A stretch of DNA of 55,777 nt from Rhypophila decipiens (GCA_033297075.1 MU858271.1:1-55777); one strand, 5' to 3'; shown: positions 11,468 through 23,659, counted from the stretch's first letter. Notes: generated from the letters alone by a model not told the origin. Made by a program: numbers and translations.

Positions 11468-13153
11468 TCATGCGCCTGAGACGAATTGCCACCATTCGCG
11501 GTATGAGGTGACAAGATACCTGGGAACTGCTTCAACATTGCCACCCACCCCACCGAACAACACAAGTCGTCCTTCGTCCTTCTGCAGGAGCAAATCAGAA
11601 GTCACTTGCACCGTCCTCCAAAACCAGTGGACCACCCGGAGAGTCTGGCGGCTGTGCTGTAAGAACTTCGACCCCGTCTTCTGTCACCAACAACGTATGT
11701 TCTGGAATCACGCGACGTGTTAGCTCACACATCTCTCTGCCCACAAACTTCCTTGCCTGAAACCAGATACCACTCTATTCCCATGCCTTAGCAAGAACTG
11801 TGGAGAACAATAGCCACGTTGACTAAAAACCAACAAAGGGATAGAAGAAAGATATAAAAGCAACAGAACAAGAAAAATAAAGAAACGGACCAAGAAGAAA
11901 GAAAAGAAAACAAACATACCAAACTGCGCAGTCAACGCCCCATCAACACTAACAGCAGTCCACCCATCCGGCCAGGTCCGATCGCGCCCGCCATTCAGGC
12001 CCAACGTGATCATTGGCTCAATCGTAAACGTCATGCCGGGTTTACACACACCCACAGATTTATTCCTTTCATAATGAAGAATATCAGGCGGACAGTGGAA
12101 GAGCTTGTGGATCCCATGGCCACAGTAGCTTTTGACCACGGAGCATCCTTTTGATTTGGCGTGTTTTTCGATTATGGCCCCGAATTCGCCGAGGGGAGTG
12201 CCGGGTTTGACTTGGGCTATGGCGAGGGAGAGGCATTCTCTTGCGGTGTCTACTACCAGGGAGGCGGATGGTGAGGGCCCGCGGGAGGTGGGGGAGAGGA
12301 CGTGGTAGGTCTCGTTTACGTCGCCGTGGTAGCCGTTAAAGTAGAGCGAGACGTCTAGGTTTAGGATGTCCCCGTCTAGGAGGACGCGTTGGTCGGGGAT
12401 GCCGTGGCAGATTACCTCGTTTGGGGAGGTGCAGAGGGATTTGGGGAAGTGGTTGTAGTTTAGGGGGGAGGGGTAAGCCTGCCTCTTGGGTGTTAGCAAG
12501 GAGAAGAGCAGGAGGGACTGGGAGGAGCAGGGACGTTACATTTCGCTCGATGCAGGCGTTGTGGACTATCTCGTCGAGGTAGTCTGTTGTGATGCCTGGA
12601 CGGATGGCTGCTGCGGCGATGTCGAGGACTTCTCGGGTGAGACGGCAGACGGTGCGCATGGCTTGTTGGCCGGCTTGGTCGAGGACTTCGTGCTTGTTGA
12701 GGCGGCGCATATTGGGCGGATATTTGGGGATGCCGTCTCTGTACCAGTCTGGTTTGGCGATGTGGTCGGGCACTTTTCGGCGCGGGGTGAGCGGGTAGAC
12801 TGGGCGGAGCGAGCCGGTGAACGGGTAGCTTGGGAAGGGGTTGTATATACCGGCTGTGGGACTTTCTGTCAGTTTTGTTGTAATAGTGAAGGATCAGATA
12901 GGGTCTCGCACTGTTCTTTTTGTGGAGGAGCTTGTGGTCAGCCTGTTCATGGTTGCCGTTAGTTCTTCCTTCCCTGGGACGCCCGAAGCAGGAAGGTGAA
13001 GCTGCTACATACCCAGTTGTTCTTGAAGCACTCCTGAGAGCAGAAATAGCTCACTTCGAGGCCCAACTTGAGGCAGGTCGGACATTGCAATGTGCCCGCC
13101 TCGTTGTCGCACTCGGCGCCAGAGCAGGTCGGTTTCATTGAGGATTTGGCCAT
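11468..13153 (-). CDS. Methionine aminopeptidase type 1 with N-terminal zinc finger; C-terminal frameshift
   Basis: Cytosolic metalloprotease that removes initiator Met co-translationally. Exons: 13153-13013, 12942-12912, 12865-12540, 12478-11920 and from 11703; all introns are GT-AG (branches ACTAAC and GCTAAC in two). The N-terminus is the C6H2 ribosome-associated finger (CSGAEC, CPTC, CSQEC, then two His across intron 1). The pita-bread domain follows, with metal ligands in [30 protein letters not shown] and [10 protein letters not shown]; the last Glu codon is split by intron 4. After TAQPPDS, a GAGAGAG run (11639-11645) carries two extra bases relative to the family ending SPGGP. The expected frame would stop at 11595 (387 aa). 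The actual frame reads an unrelated tail to 11468 (430 aa). All catalytic residues precede the shift. Confidence 0.93.
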
Positions 13154-13580
13154 GGTCACTGACAAATATGGGAGAAGAGGTTCCAGTTTGGTCAACAAAC
13201 TTTGAAATGCTACAGGAGCAGAAAGAATGACCAGCCGCCCACTGGTGTCAACTTTTATATACCGACAAGGAGGAAGAACCCGATGTAAGTGAAAAGTGGG
13301 TCCAGGGGTACAAAGGTACCTGCTCTTGGCTGTGAGGTTTGCGGTGCGCCTTTCTGTCGACGAAATTTCCTATTTGGGCGACAAGACCCACTTCTGCCAT
13401 TGTTGCTCCAGAGACTTCCCCTGAGTCAAGTAAACACGAGTCTCAATGTTGGGAAAGCCAGGTCTCAAGCATCGAGCGAGGCCCATACCACTGTGAAGAC
13501 AAAATCCAACTATAGGGGCCTAATAAACAGGAACCCTTACTTTTATCTACAAGCACTAGTTCAATTTGACTTCCAGCAAG
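13154..13580. other. Promoter side of the methionine aminopeptidase gene
   Basis: Upstream region of the minus-strand aminopeptidase. An open frame at 13289-13606 on the plus strand has no recognisable domain. Confidence 0.45.
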
Positions 13581-13719
13581 TCAAGGCATTTATTCCAGCC
13601 AGTTGATACATTTATTCCACCTCGTCAGGGTATTTGTTCCAGTTAGTCGAGGCCACTATTGGAGTCTAGCTAAGTTATTTATTGCAGCCAGTTGATACAT
13701 TTATTCTACCCAGTCAAGG
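13581..13719. repeat. Degenerate 22-bp tandem repeat, about six units
   Basis: Units begin at 13581, 13603, 13625, 13647, 13671 and 13692, with a partial copy at 13714. The consensus resembles TCAAGGCATTTATTCCAGCCAG and is written here once only as a pattern: a TNANRC lead, TTTATTCCA core, CCAG end. Units are 21-24 bp and 60-90 percent alike by eye. Two further copies lie at 32956-32997 inside an inverted repeat, so this is a dispersed family and not a purely local minisatellite. Confidence 0.7.
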
Positions 13720-15984
13720 TACCCATTGAACACAAGGCACCTATATACAAAAGGACTGGTGCCTGTATACGAGAGTAGTGACGCCTGAACATTCAGCGCC
13801 TATGAATGGTAATTCATCTTCATTCCATAAATCAAGATCAAGGCTAGTAGGTAGTTCCAGCTATGAAGGTGCACGGATTTAACGGTATCCAATTATCAAG
13901 CAGAATAAGACGGACGTATGCCAGTATGACTTGCAAATAAAATAATGAGTGTACACGACCAAGTATCCCGAACTGAACACCCAGGAGACGACTTCGCAGA
14001 GATCTCATCGTGGCTCCAACCGTTATCCTACAGCTGGTACTGCCACGGCATGCAGGCAGTCTCGAAATCCTCGCCTCGAAGGAGGGATTGATTGTCGGGG
14101 TCGGCGTGCATCGCGAGATGTCGTTGCCGCTGTTAAGGTTCTTGACAGACTTGCCGCCAATGCCAGCAAACTCGGGAAAGGAGCAGCGTGAGCCGCGTGC
14201 TTCCGCTTGCCGCTTTCCAGGGCTGCTCGTCGTTGACTGGCTCGAGATTGGCCTTGCTGGCGGCCAACTATACTTGATCATCATCTTGTGGTTTCTGTCA
14301 GAGGCTTACAAACACGGATACTGAGTGAATGTCCGGGCCATGAGTTTGCCGATTGGCTAGAATCAATTATCACCAACACCGATTATCATTGTAGTCCACG
14401 AGCAGTCCACGAGCAGTCCATCGCTGGGGAACAGGACCAATATACTTTCTCCATAAGTCTTCTTCAATCGCCCAATAGAATGGACCGTCATACAAGGAGT
14501 GTTCAAGCAAATAAGGCTATCACCCCACGGGAGGACAGCCCGTGGCGTCCTTGGCACAAAAGCCGCTGAGCACATGCGCGTGTAAGAGGCCATATTAAGC
14601 CTTAAGGATCACCAACAAAGGAACAACGTTAACCTTGCATTGCTTTGAGTTCTACCAAACTTGGCCCCAACCAGGTGATACACTTTACACGATAACCGTT
14701 TTAACAAGAATTCAGTGGCCATGCAAGACTTGTGCTGCCGAGCAATACGAACGAGTCGGGATGAACGAGTTACACGGCATGGCGCAGTAGCATCTGCATG
14801 TCTCCGCCAAACCTTGTTTTCTCCATTCTCTGACTTCGTCATTTTACCAATTGTTTTTCTCTAAGGAATCCCGGCATTCCTTCCATCATTGGAGCCACGA
14901 TTACACGGCAGATGTCGTTCTTAGACGAACGACCCGGCCACATCTTCTCGGGTTTCCTTCTTCCCAAACACCCAACGAAGCGGATCAAATTCATGTCTTG
15001 TGATGTGATTCATGTCGTGAGCCGGCCAGTCAAGTCTTGGAGGTGAAGAACCGTATTTCTCAATGGGCGGAAGGAAGTTCAAGAACAGTTTGATAAACTG
15101 ATGCATCAATCCTCCGCGCTAGGCTTCCCATTCCAGGGCCAGCCGTTAATGCAAGCCCACTTTCTGGGATCAGAAAATGGTGGCATCTCGGTAGCTAGCT
15201 GCACCCATGACGCGCGCATGACCTTGGACTTACCGGATGTCCAACGGGGGACTACTACGACCCTGCTTTTTTCTGGATGCTCATTTACCGCGTTCATCAA
15301 GTTCTTCGACAAAGGAACGAGCGTGGTTCAGACTTCCTTAGGGAATCAGAAGTTGCCAATATAAAAGCGTGGACCCCGCGCCGATAATCTTACACACAAG
15401 ATATTTCGTGATATCGAACTGAAGAGCAGAGCAAAGCCCCCTCTTCTCTAATCCCCACATACAGCTCCTGGTCGGGATGCAAGGTAAAATGAGCATGGGG
15501 CAGAAGGGGCAGGTACCTGCCAAAGAGAGTTTGGTGGTGCAGGTGCAGGTCTGGAAACTCTTCCCGTCCCAGCTCCTTCCATCCCCACGTGCATTTCTTG
15601 CTTTCCCATTCATTCTGTCCACGAGACTCCACTGGTGTACCTGAAGACCCCCCCAATCCCGGAATTAAGGACGAGCAGGGATTGCACGTTCCCGACTCCC
15701 AGATTGACCTCGCAACCACTAAGCACACCACTGACAACGTCTTCCCCCACCCACGTTCACCTCCAACGGTCCAACCTGACTTTCCCTTACTCCTATATCT
15801 GGACCTGTTTGCTCCTCGATCAATTAGCACGCTCTCTACATCATCTTCATCTAGTCATTCCTTTGCCATTCTAAACCACGAATTCGATTGATCACATGCT
15901 CTGGGACTTGCAGGCTCCCCACGGTACCGACTCCCTTCATTCGCATCCCACACCTGATCTTCGAAGCGCCGAAACAGCTTCGCA
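13720..15984. other. Long intergenic region with unassigned open frames
   Basis: Overlapping open frames occur at 13844-14284 (minus, 146 codons) and 14010-14324 (plus, 104 codons). Neither shows a domain or splice partner, so I leave both uncalled. The rest, up to the MFS gene, has no recognisable gene, RNA or repeat. Confidence 0.45.
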
Positions 15985-17721
15985 ATGGAAATTGACACTC
16001 TGGAAATCGTCGCCTCTCCCAGCGACCCAATGGCCCAGGACAAGCGATCCGAGTTGAGTGGCGAAAAGAGAAGCGACAACAGCAGCACTCTCATTGCCGT
16101 ATCTAAGATCTCCGACAAGGGAGTGGACATACTCGCCGGTGAGGACCTTGACCCGGTCCTAGAGAAGAAGATGAGTTTGGTCAACGATGTATGTTGTTCC
16201 CCAGACCCAAGGCGTTCCTCTAACTAACGAACACGGCTCTCCGTTAAAAGGCCATTGACGAGATTGGCTGGACACGCTACCACACCAAGCTGTTCTTCCT
16301 GAACGGTTTCGGGTGAGTTTCTGACCCCTTCACAAAGTGATCACTTCCTCGCGCTCTTGTTTGACTGACTCTCTTCACTCAGATACTCTGTTGATTCCCT
16401 CGTCCTTCTCCTTCAATCGGTCATCGCCACGCAGGCGTTCATGGAGTTCGGAGAAGTGGGCTTCGCCAATGCCTTAACCATCGCCGTATATGTGGGCATG
16501 CTGGTCGGAGCACTCTTCTGGGGCACGACAGCCGATATCATCGGTCGCCGTCTTGCCTTCAACACGTCGCTCGCCATCTGCTCTGTCGCTGCCGCCATCT
16601 CCGCCGCGATGCCCAACTGGCCTTCTTTGGCGCTTTTCATTTCTCTGATTGGGTTTGGCGCCGGAGGCAACCTGATCCTTGACACGACCGTCTTTCTGGA
16701 ATATCTGCCTGGCAAAAAGCAATGGGTACTCACTCTCATGGCCATGTGGTGGGGGTTTGGTCAAGCCATTACCGGGTTTATCGGATGGGGATTTCTTGTT
16801 CCCGCCAAGTGGAACTGCGCTTCGGCCAGCAATTGCGGTTGGAGGGACAACATGGGCTGGCGTTATGTCATGATAACCAGCGGGGCTCTGGTTGGTGTCA
16901 TGTCCCTACTGCGGATAACTGTCATCCGCCTGAATGAGACGCCCAAATGGCTCGTTGCCAATGGACGGGACGCCGATGTCATCGCCATCCTACACAAAAT
17001 TGCAGCCAAGTACAACAGGACGTGTAGCCTCACAATCGACCAGCTTGAGGCTTGCGGAGTTATTGCGGGGACCACCCATAACAAGCGGCGTCTACCCCTC
17101 GGCGAGTCCCTTGTTCATATACGTGGGCTTTTTGCTACTCGGAAGCTTGCTCTCTCGACATCGTTGATCTGGCTCTCGTGGGCCATGATGGGATTGGCAT
17201 ACCCCCTCTTCTACGTTTTCCTTCCTAATTACCTTGCATCGCGCGGCGCTACCTCTAATCTCTCGCCATCCGAGGTCTGGAGAAACTATACGCTTACGAA
17301 TATTAGCTCCATCTTCGGCCCGGTCCTCGCCGCCGTCATGTGCAATATTCGTCTTCTCGGCCGCAAGTTCACCATGACGATCGGAGCCTTCATGACTGCA
17401 ACATTCTTCTTCGCCTATGCTTCGGTCCATACCCCAGCTCAGGACGTTGGCTTTTCTTGCGCCATCGGATTCTGTCTCAATGTCTACTACGGTGTCTTGT
17501 ATGCATACACGGCAGAGGTGCTCCCGAGCGCCCACCGAGCGACTGGCGACGGGGTTGGAGTTGGCTTCAACCGAATCATGGGTATTATATCTGCCGTGAT
17601 CGCTGCCGTGGCAGACACCAGCACTACGGCACCCATCTTTGTCTGTGGAGCGCTCCTGGTGGCGATCGGAGTCGTCAGTGCGGTCCTGCCCTTCGAGCCG
17701 TACGGGCATCGGAGCTCTTGA
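15985..17721 (+). CDS. MFS transporter, SV2/NiaP-like (sugar or organic acid), 534 aa
   Basis: Exons are 15985-16188, 16251-16312 and 16383-17721. Both introns (62 and 70 nt) are GT-AG, with branch CTAAC in the first, and frame holds throughout. A cytosolic N-tail of about 70 residues ends in DEIGWTRYHTKLF, typical of the SV2/NiaP-like group of major facilitators. The inter-helix 2-3 motif is GTTADIIGRR, and about 12 hydrophobic segments follow; residues around ASASNCGW form a Cys-containing external loop. It is intact at the usual length. The substrate cannot be told from sequence. The neighbouring PL20 lyase and SDR suggest, without proving, uptake of a sugar acid. Confidence 0.88.
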
Positions 17722-18816
17722 GAGATTTGGAAAGACGGTTTGGAGTAGCTGCGGTTTGATTTTTTCCCTTTTCGCTCTGACCGGACCCTAGGCATTTCCG
17801 GAGATGTGGTTTCCTTTTCTCGATAGTTTGTTCTGATATTACAATACCCATAGTCTTTGCAAGTATGGCGTTATCAAGGGAATATTATGGATTTTCTGTC
17901 ACCTTTTGTATACCTTTGTTTATATGCATTCATCCATCACTGCAGCACGATCTTTAGCTAGATGTTGTTTTTGTTCTGATTTATGCGTATATATGTAAAA
18001 CTGGGATTTCCGGTCTAGGATCTAGGGCATGAAATGGAGAACGATATGTGCTTATTTTCCCCTGCCGGATGACAGAAAGCTTGTTTTTGATTATATATGT
18101 TTTTGTGTCTTGGAGTTCTTGGGAGTTTCCTCCCCATCTATGGATGTTTTGATGTTGGTGTGAAAGAGGGCAAAAGCATCCATTTCCTACCATCCATTCG
18201 GTAGAATCTTTAGCACCATAACACCAACAAGGATGGAGCAACTGGATCCGGGTTGCAGGCTCTTTTTTAATATCGAGGTGCAGGAGCGGCGACACACGAT
18301 TCCAGGGGTAGCGAGACGATCTTTGAAGGCTGTTATGCATCTCAAGCGAGCTGTTAGTGCTCTTCACCAAGTGGGACTGCCTTGTATGGCGGGGGAAACT
18401 ACCACTAACAGGAGATCCGCTTTTGTTAACACGCGGCAGGAGAACCTCCGCCAAGTCCCCACGTTTGAACCACCACCAGCTTCTCAAATGGGACAGCAGT
18501 CGTCCTCCTTCCGTAACACTGCAACGCTGTATTACCACGACCCCGGAAAGCAAACAGACCGGGCCGCCATCGCGATCAACAAGTGGACCAGACAGCTCCC
18601 TCGTGCCCATTTCGGCGGCTCAAAAGTTGTTTATGACAGAAACCTATTTTCGGCCCTGATCCGAACACCACCGATAGGTTGAAATGACGACAACAAGCGA
18701 GCCGCCGTCACAGCGCAATGCTAATTACTTGATTATAATATGATGAGCGTCTCCCCCGGACTCAACATGTCTCTCTTTCCTCTTCACCACCCTCTTCCTC
18801 CTCGTCGTTGCCCACC
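17722..18816. other. Intergenic region between MFS and glucuronan lyase genes
   Basis: The left end is the MFS 3' flank. Open frames at 17981-18682 on both strands have no domain. A C/T-rich stretch at 18768-18810 immediately precedes the lyase start codon, as expected for a fungal core promoter. Confidence 0.5.
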
Positions 18817-19949
18817 ATGAAGTTCCCCATCCTCTCATTCGTGGCCTCCAACATCCTGTCCGTCTCAGCAGGCACCATCCTCTGGGACGGCCGGTTCAAC
18901 GACTTCACCTCGGCGACCGACCTGAACAAGTGGTCCTGGGGCAACCAAGTCGGTCCCTACCAGTACTACATCCATGGATCCTCCGACGTGACCTCGTACG
19001 TGAACCTGTCGCCCGACTACAAGAACCCGGCCGACAAGGGATCTAAGCAAGGAGCCAAGATCACTCTCGACAAGACGGCCTACTGGAACGGACAGAACAT
19101 GCGACGTACCGAGCTGATTCCGCAGACTACCGCGGCGATCAACAAGGGCAAGGTGTTCTACCACTTCTCGCTCATGCGCAAGGACATCAACCCCCCTGCG
19201 ACGACGAGGGAGCATCAGATTGCCTTCTTTGAGAGCCACTTCACGGAGCTCAAGTCGGGCTGGCAGAGCGGTGCCGCGGGGGTGTCGGATCCGCTGCTGA
19301 GATGGTGTATCGGTGGCCAGACCAAGTGGAGCGTCAACTGGGATGCCAACGTGTGGCATAACGTTGCGTACGAGATTGACTTCTCGGCCAACACTGTTGG
19401 ATTCTGGCACTCTACCGGGGCGGAGCCGTTGCAAAGGATTATTGCGCCCCAGTCGGCGAGCACGAGCAGCAACGGCGCGGATTGGCATGTTGGTGTGCTT
19501 GAGCTGCCGAGGAGCGGATACCCGGATAGCGATGAGGATCTGTACTGGTCTGGTGTTTATATCGAGAGTGGGAGCATCACTACCTCTGTTTCTGGGCCTG
19601 GTACGACACCTTCTAGCGCGTTTACTCTTTGAGACAAGGACGATATTGACGATTGATTTTGGAAACAGGCGCCCCCGTCGACCCGGGCAATGGCGAGACC
19701 ACTACTACCTCGACCACCAGCAGAATCAACACGACCTCGACCTCCACTACCCTCGTCACATCCACCACTAAGCCTGCTGTTATCACGACTACCAGCACTA
19801 CCTCGGCGGCTGTGCCTACTACCACCACCCCTAGCTGCACCGCCGGCCAGTACGCTCAGTGCGGTGGCAACGGATTCTCGGGCTGCACCAACTGCGCGGC
19901 TGGATTCACTTGCAAGTACTCGAACGACTGGTATAGCCAGTGCTTGTGA
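18817..19949 (+). CDS. Secreted glucuronan lyase (PL20) with C-terminal CBM1, 354 aa
   Basis: Endo-acting beta-1,4-glucuronan lyase, cleaving by beta-elimination outside the cell. Exons are 18817-19600 and 19669-19949; intron 19601-19668 (GTACGA..ACAG) keeps frame. The signal peptide is about 18 residues ([18 protein letters not shown]). The PL20 catalytic domain spans about residues 20-262, with strongly family-like stretches [36 protein letters not shown] and [12 protein letters not shown] Thr/Ser linker follows, then CBM1 (about 318-354) with [11 protein letters not shown] and a Trp/Tyr cellulose-binding face. Codon choice is GC-rich and the gene is intact. ATG 18817 is chosen because it opens the signal peptide and has a CCACC context. 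The match to the Trichoderma-type glucuronan lyase family is from memory of that family. Confidence 0.92.
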
Positions 19950-20885
19950 GATACGTACCAGAGACATGGGAGAGTGAGGAGAGATGAGAACTTGGCGAGA
20001 GAGACGGGAGGGTGAGGATGAAGTTGGGATTCAGTTCTGTATATATTTGACATTCGTGATTCTGTAGATCATGCGTATATATCTGTCATCTCTTACTTTG
20101 ATGCTGGTTATATTTCTTTGTAACCATGAAACAAAAATGAACTCAAGAAGCCAAAGTCCCGGAAATAAAGTCCAAAGGCCGAAAATACCCACGCTTCGGC
20201 CCTCACGGATTACCGAAAACGGCATTCCCGTAGCTTGCCGGACCTGGCCGGCTTAATGCCCCCGCCGGAGCGGAGCGGGACGGGCGGATAGGGTCAAGAC
20301 TGGTACCTGCCTCGGCAACTTCACCAGCTAGTTCGGTGGAGCACCGGTGTGGTTATCGGCACAGTTCCTGCTGAAACATTTTTTGTAGTCGCGGGAAGGC
20401 GCTGTATCCAAATTTGTTCTCCACCATCAGTGAAGTTCATGAGTGGATATCTCGCCCGGATTTCTCCCGAAGCTCTGGAAGGTGCCCCAGCAAAGCTTTT
20501 TACTGGCATCGTTAGTGCCATCTTCTTTGACCTCCCCCTCGCTTGGCACCATTCCTGGTCCTCGTCATCCCAAATCAAGCATCCCAAGCATTTCCAAGAA
20601 AAGCATGGCGGTTCCCATCGGCCCCCATCTGTCAAGTCGCCCCTCATGCGTCATGCCCCGCATTTCCATTTTGGCCTGTCTTCACTAGTCCTGCTCGGCG
20701 CCAGTCGACGTGTCGCCACAGAGGGGTCCTCCAGTTCGGTGGTTAGCCTGTAGACAGCAACTCATTGGATCAACGATTCTCCAGCATGGCCTGGCACCCA
20801 CGCATACTTATGCGGTCTCTCTCCCCGACCTCAGGTGCTTGGTTAAGCCGACTTATCATCCCAGGCACATAACCACACAGACACC
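19950..20885. other. Intergenic region, no gene recognised
   Basis: Contains the lyase 3' flank and the promoter of the SDR gene. An open frame at 20349-20753 has no domain or splice signal and is not called. Confidence 0.5.
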
Positions 20886-21863
20886 ATGACCTCCGAACGC
20901 ACCAACATCATCATCACCGGCGCCGGCGGCCTGGTTGGCCCCCTGCTGGCTTCACGACTACTGAACGAGCCGCAATACCATCTCGTGCTCACCGACCTGG
21001 TCGACCCTGTTGTGCCCCAAGGAGTCAAATATCCAGAGAATGCCAAGTGCATGAAAGGCGACATCACAGACCCTGCCTTCGTCCAGTCACTCGTCGACGC
21101 CGCCCAACCGGTTGGCGCAGTCTTCATCTTCCACGGCATCATGTCCGCCGGATCCGAGGCCAACTTTGAGCTTTCCCTCAAGGTCAATGTGGACAGTGTG
21201 CGCCTCATGCTGGACATTTTCCGCCAGTCGGCACCGGGTGTCCGCGTCATCTACTCGAGCTCCCAAGCCGTCTTTGGCCAACCGCTCCCGGCAGTCGTGA
21301 CCGAGAACGTCACCCCGACCCCGATGAGCACATATGGCGCACACAAGCTGATGACCGAGACTTACATCAATGAGCTCAACCGCCGTGGCTTCATCGAGGG
21401 CTTCATCGCTCGGTTCCCCACAATTTCGGTCCGTCCCGGCAAACCGACCGCCGCCGCATCCTCTTTCCTTTCGGGCATCATCCGTGAACCCATGGCCGGT
21501 CAGGAGTGCCACATTCCCATTCAAGACAGGGAGTTCAAATCGTACCTCACGTCGCCGAGCACTGTCGCCGAGAATCTGATGCGAGTCTTGCGATTGGATA
21601 GCAGAGCGCTCCCCCCACACATCCGACACATTCAGTTCCCTGGCGTCTCAGTGTCCATACAAGAGATGATGGATGCTCTTGCCAAGCACGGAGGCGAGGA
21701 CAAGTTGGAATTGCTGAAGGAGGAGACGGTGCCAGACCAAGAGGCCATTCTCCGCAGCTGGCCCCAGGACTTTGATATTACCACACCACTGAAGTTGGGA
21801 TTGAAGGTGGACAGCTCGGGCGAAGATATCATCAAGGAGTATATTGAGGGGTTGAAGCAATAA
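20886..21863 (+). CDS. Extended SDR, D-erythronate dehydrogenase (DenD)-like, 325 aa
   Basis: NAD(P)-dependent Rossmann enzyme of the epimerase/dehydratase superfamily. It is a single exon from ATG 20886 (context CACACCATG) to TAA. The nucleotide-binding motif GAGGLVG lies at residues 12-18, an acidic GDITDP loop at 59-64, the SSS(Q)AVFG active-site strand at 124-131, and the catalytic pair Tyr150/Lys154 in YGAHK. The segment RFPTISVRPGKPTAAASSFLSG is highly characteristic of the bacterial DenD/erythronate-dehydrogenase group, as is IREP. It is intact at the usual length. Family assignment is confident. The substrate is not: a four-carbon acid or another aldonate is plausible. Its position beside a polyuronate lyase and a transporter hints at sugar-acid catabolism. 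Confidence 0.88.
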   Translation: MTSERTNIIITGAGGLVGPLLASRLLNEPQYHLVLTDLVDPVVPQGVKYPENAKCMKGDITDPAFVQSLVDAAQPVGAVFIFHGIMSAGSEANFELSLKVNVDSVRLMLDIFRQSAPGVRVIYSSSQAVFGQPLPAVVTENVTPTPMSTYGAHKLMTETYINELNRRGFIEGFIARFPTISVRPGKPTAAASSFLSGIIREPMAGQECHIPIQDREFKSYLTSPSTVAENLMRVLRLDSRALPPHIRHIQFPGVSVSIQEMMDALAKHGGEDKLELLKEETVPDQEAILRSWPQDFDITTPLKLGLKVDSSGEDIIKEYIEGLKQ

Positions 21864-23285
21864 TAGCAGGATTGGCCATATTCAACCAGATTCAAAAATA
21901 AAAACTGGATAGGAATCCGTTGGACAGACCGAGAGCGCTTCCCGAGCACGACTCCGAACCACGGGGAGACCCGCACCGAGCTTGTCTGTAAAATGGGGTT
22001 AATTGATCGACGTCATCTTACAGGTTTTCTCCAAAGCACCAGGCCGATTTCTCGTGAGGGGTTATTTTGTGTACGGTTATATGTGTTCGATACCGGAGAG
22101 CATTGGCAGGATAGAAAACATGCCACAGCTTTAATCCAGCAAATAGCCGATTTGACGAGCCGCAACCTTGAACCTTGCGCAGAATTATACCGCTTTGGAG
22201 CTACGGATGAAACCCCAGGAGGCTGCCGTGCCAAATTGATTAAGAGCCACGCCAACATGGTCTTCCGTATGCCCACTCCCTTCCCCCAGTCTGCCCAGTC
22301 CCACATCAACCAGGGGTGTGCATTTACCGACGCGGGGAGCCGAAGCTTAGCTGAACTGTCATTTCTACGACCACGGAAGATTGCTTCTTTCCTCTCCCCA
22401 CGGGGTATTTATCTGGGGTACGCATTTTAGCGAACCGTTGCGGTCTTCCGCGTTCCGTCTTGTGGATCTTATTTCTTTTTTTGGATGGCTGATGCCGAGT
22501 TCCGAGCCCACCGAACGACCGACGGCCCCTCTCCGAGAAGAGCACGTTTCCCGTCCCGTCCGACCTCGCCTGTCCCTATTGACTTGAACCGTGGTGAATA
22601 GCCGATGAAGGAGACTGAGCTGTATATGTGAGCCTGTTTTTTTCTGCTTGCTCTTTTCCCGTGACCTGATTGGCCAAGTTGACCACACGGCATACGTAGG
22701 CTCAATTTGACGGCCCCTGCTGGGTGTTGTAATCCATCTATAGGATTGCAACATAATTATATCGGATACAGCACTTTTATATAAGAGAGAGCAGAAATTC
22801 GGTGATCGTGTCTGCTGTTGGGGGAACATGTGGTTTGCACTCTTTCTTGGCCCTGTAAGTCTGACTGTGCTGTCATTGCGGCGTGCTCCTACTTTTATTG
22901 TCTGGCTAAACCAAAACCAGATACCTGGTAGATACGCCGAGTATCGTCTTACTACTAAGGAAGCCATATTGGTTCGATAGTGAATCTCTGTGGTACACGC
23001 GTAATACCGGGAGCAAATATGGGAATAGCATTGACGTGTAGATCCGTTCCCGGACATGGACCAGACAATCAAGCATATCCAACACGTTGAGTCTGGCGTT
23101 ATACACCCACGTGACACCCCATTCTTCTCGAACCAGTTGAGGAGATATGGAACGAGCGGCGATCCGCACTTTTGTAATATTCCTCTCACTCAGGATTGGC
23201 CATGTCGATCTGCCTATCTTTGCCTCTATAGATGCACGGCGCATCCCCGACCTGCTTGCCCGCTTACGTGGGAAAACCCGGGGAT
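21864..23285. other. Intergenic region, no gene recognised
   Basis: A 274-codon open frame on the minus strand (22365-23189) has amino-acid composition unlike a real protein and no domain or plausible start context; I treat it as chance. No RNA gene or repeat was seen. Confidence 0.45.
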
Positions 23286-23659
23286 ATGATATACGAACTT
23301 GATGATGATGGCTCCCCGCTCCCCCGGTTCCCCGAACCTACCTACATAAAACCATATAATAGTTCAAGAGAAAACGCCAAGATATCACTATATGGCTATG
23401 CTCGGATTCCCGGCAGCAGTGCCCATCCGAAATGCGCCAAGGTTTGTTTCGAGATTCCCGTGTACACCATGTGGCATGACTACATTACCGTGACACTTGA
23501 CGGTGAGTGGGATTCCGCTTTTCGGGGCAATCTTGGTGTTTGATGTTGACGAAAATGACATTGGCAGGTTTAAGAGACCACAGACTGATCAGCCAGTCTT
23601 GGGTTCTTGGAGATCTTTGGCATGTACCCGAGCTATTTTTACGAGTACGAAAAGGGTAA
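23286..23659 (+). CDS. Possible small protein of 102 aa, unknown
   Basis: A two-exon model: 23286-23502 and 23568-23659. The intron 23503-23567 has a strong donor GTGAGT, a TTGAC/TGACA branch region and acceptor GCAG, and the frame is kept (phase 1). The first exon reads as a polar, fold-like sequence (KISLYGYARIP, PVYTMWHDYITVTLDG). The second ends SWVLGDLWHVPELFLRV. I recognise no family. In-frame upstream sequence closes at a TAG (23229-23231), so the gene either starts at 23286 or has earlier exons. The clean intron and the aromatic pattern favour a real gene or a recent remnant. Confidence 0.4.

Noticed and set aside
13844..14324. Overlapping open frames on both strands
   Set aside because: No domain, no splice consensus linking exons and no way to choose a strand.
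22365..23189. 274-codon open frame on the minus strand
   Set aside because: Composition is non-coding (many Cys, Arg, Ser; no domain), with no splice partners or start context; it overlaps a better plus-strand model at its right flank.
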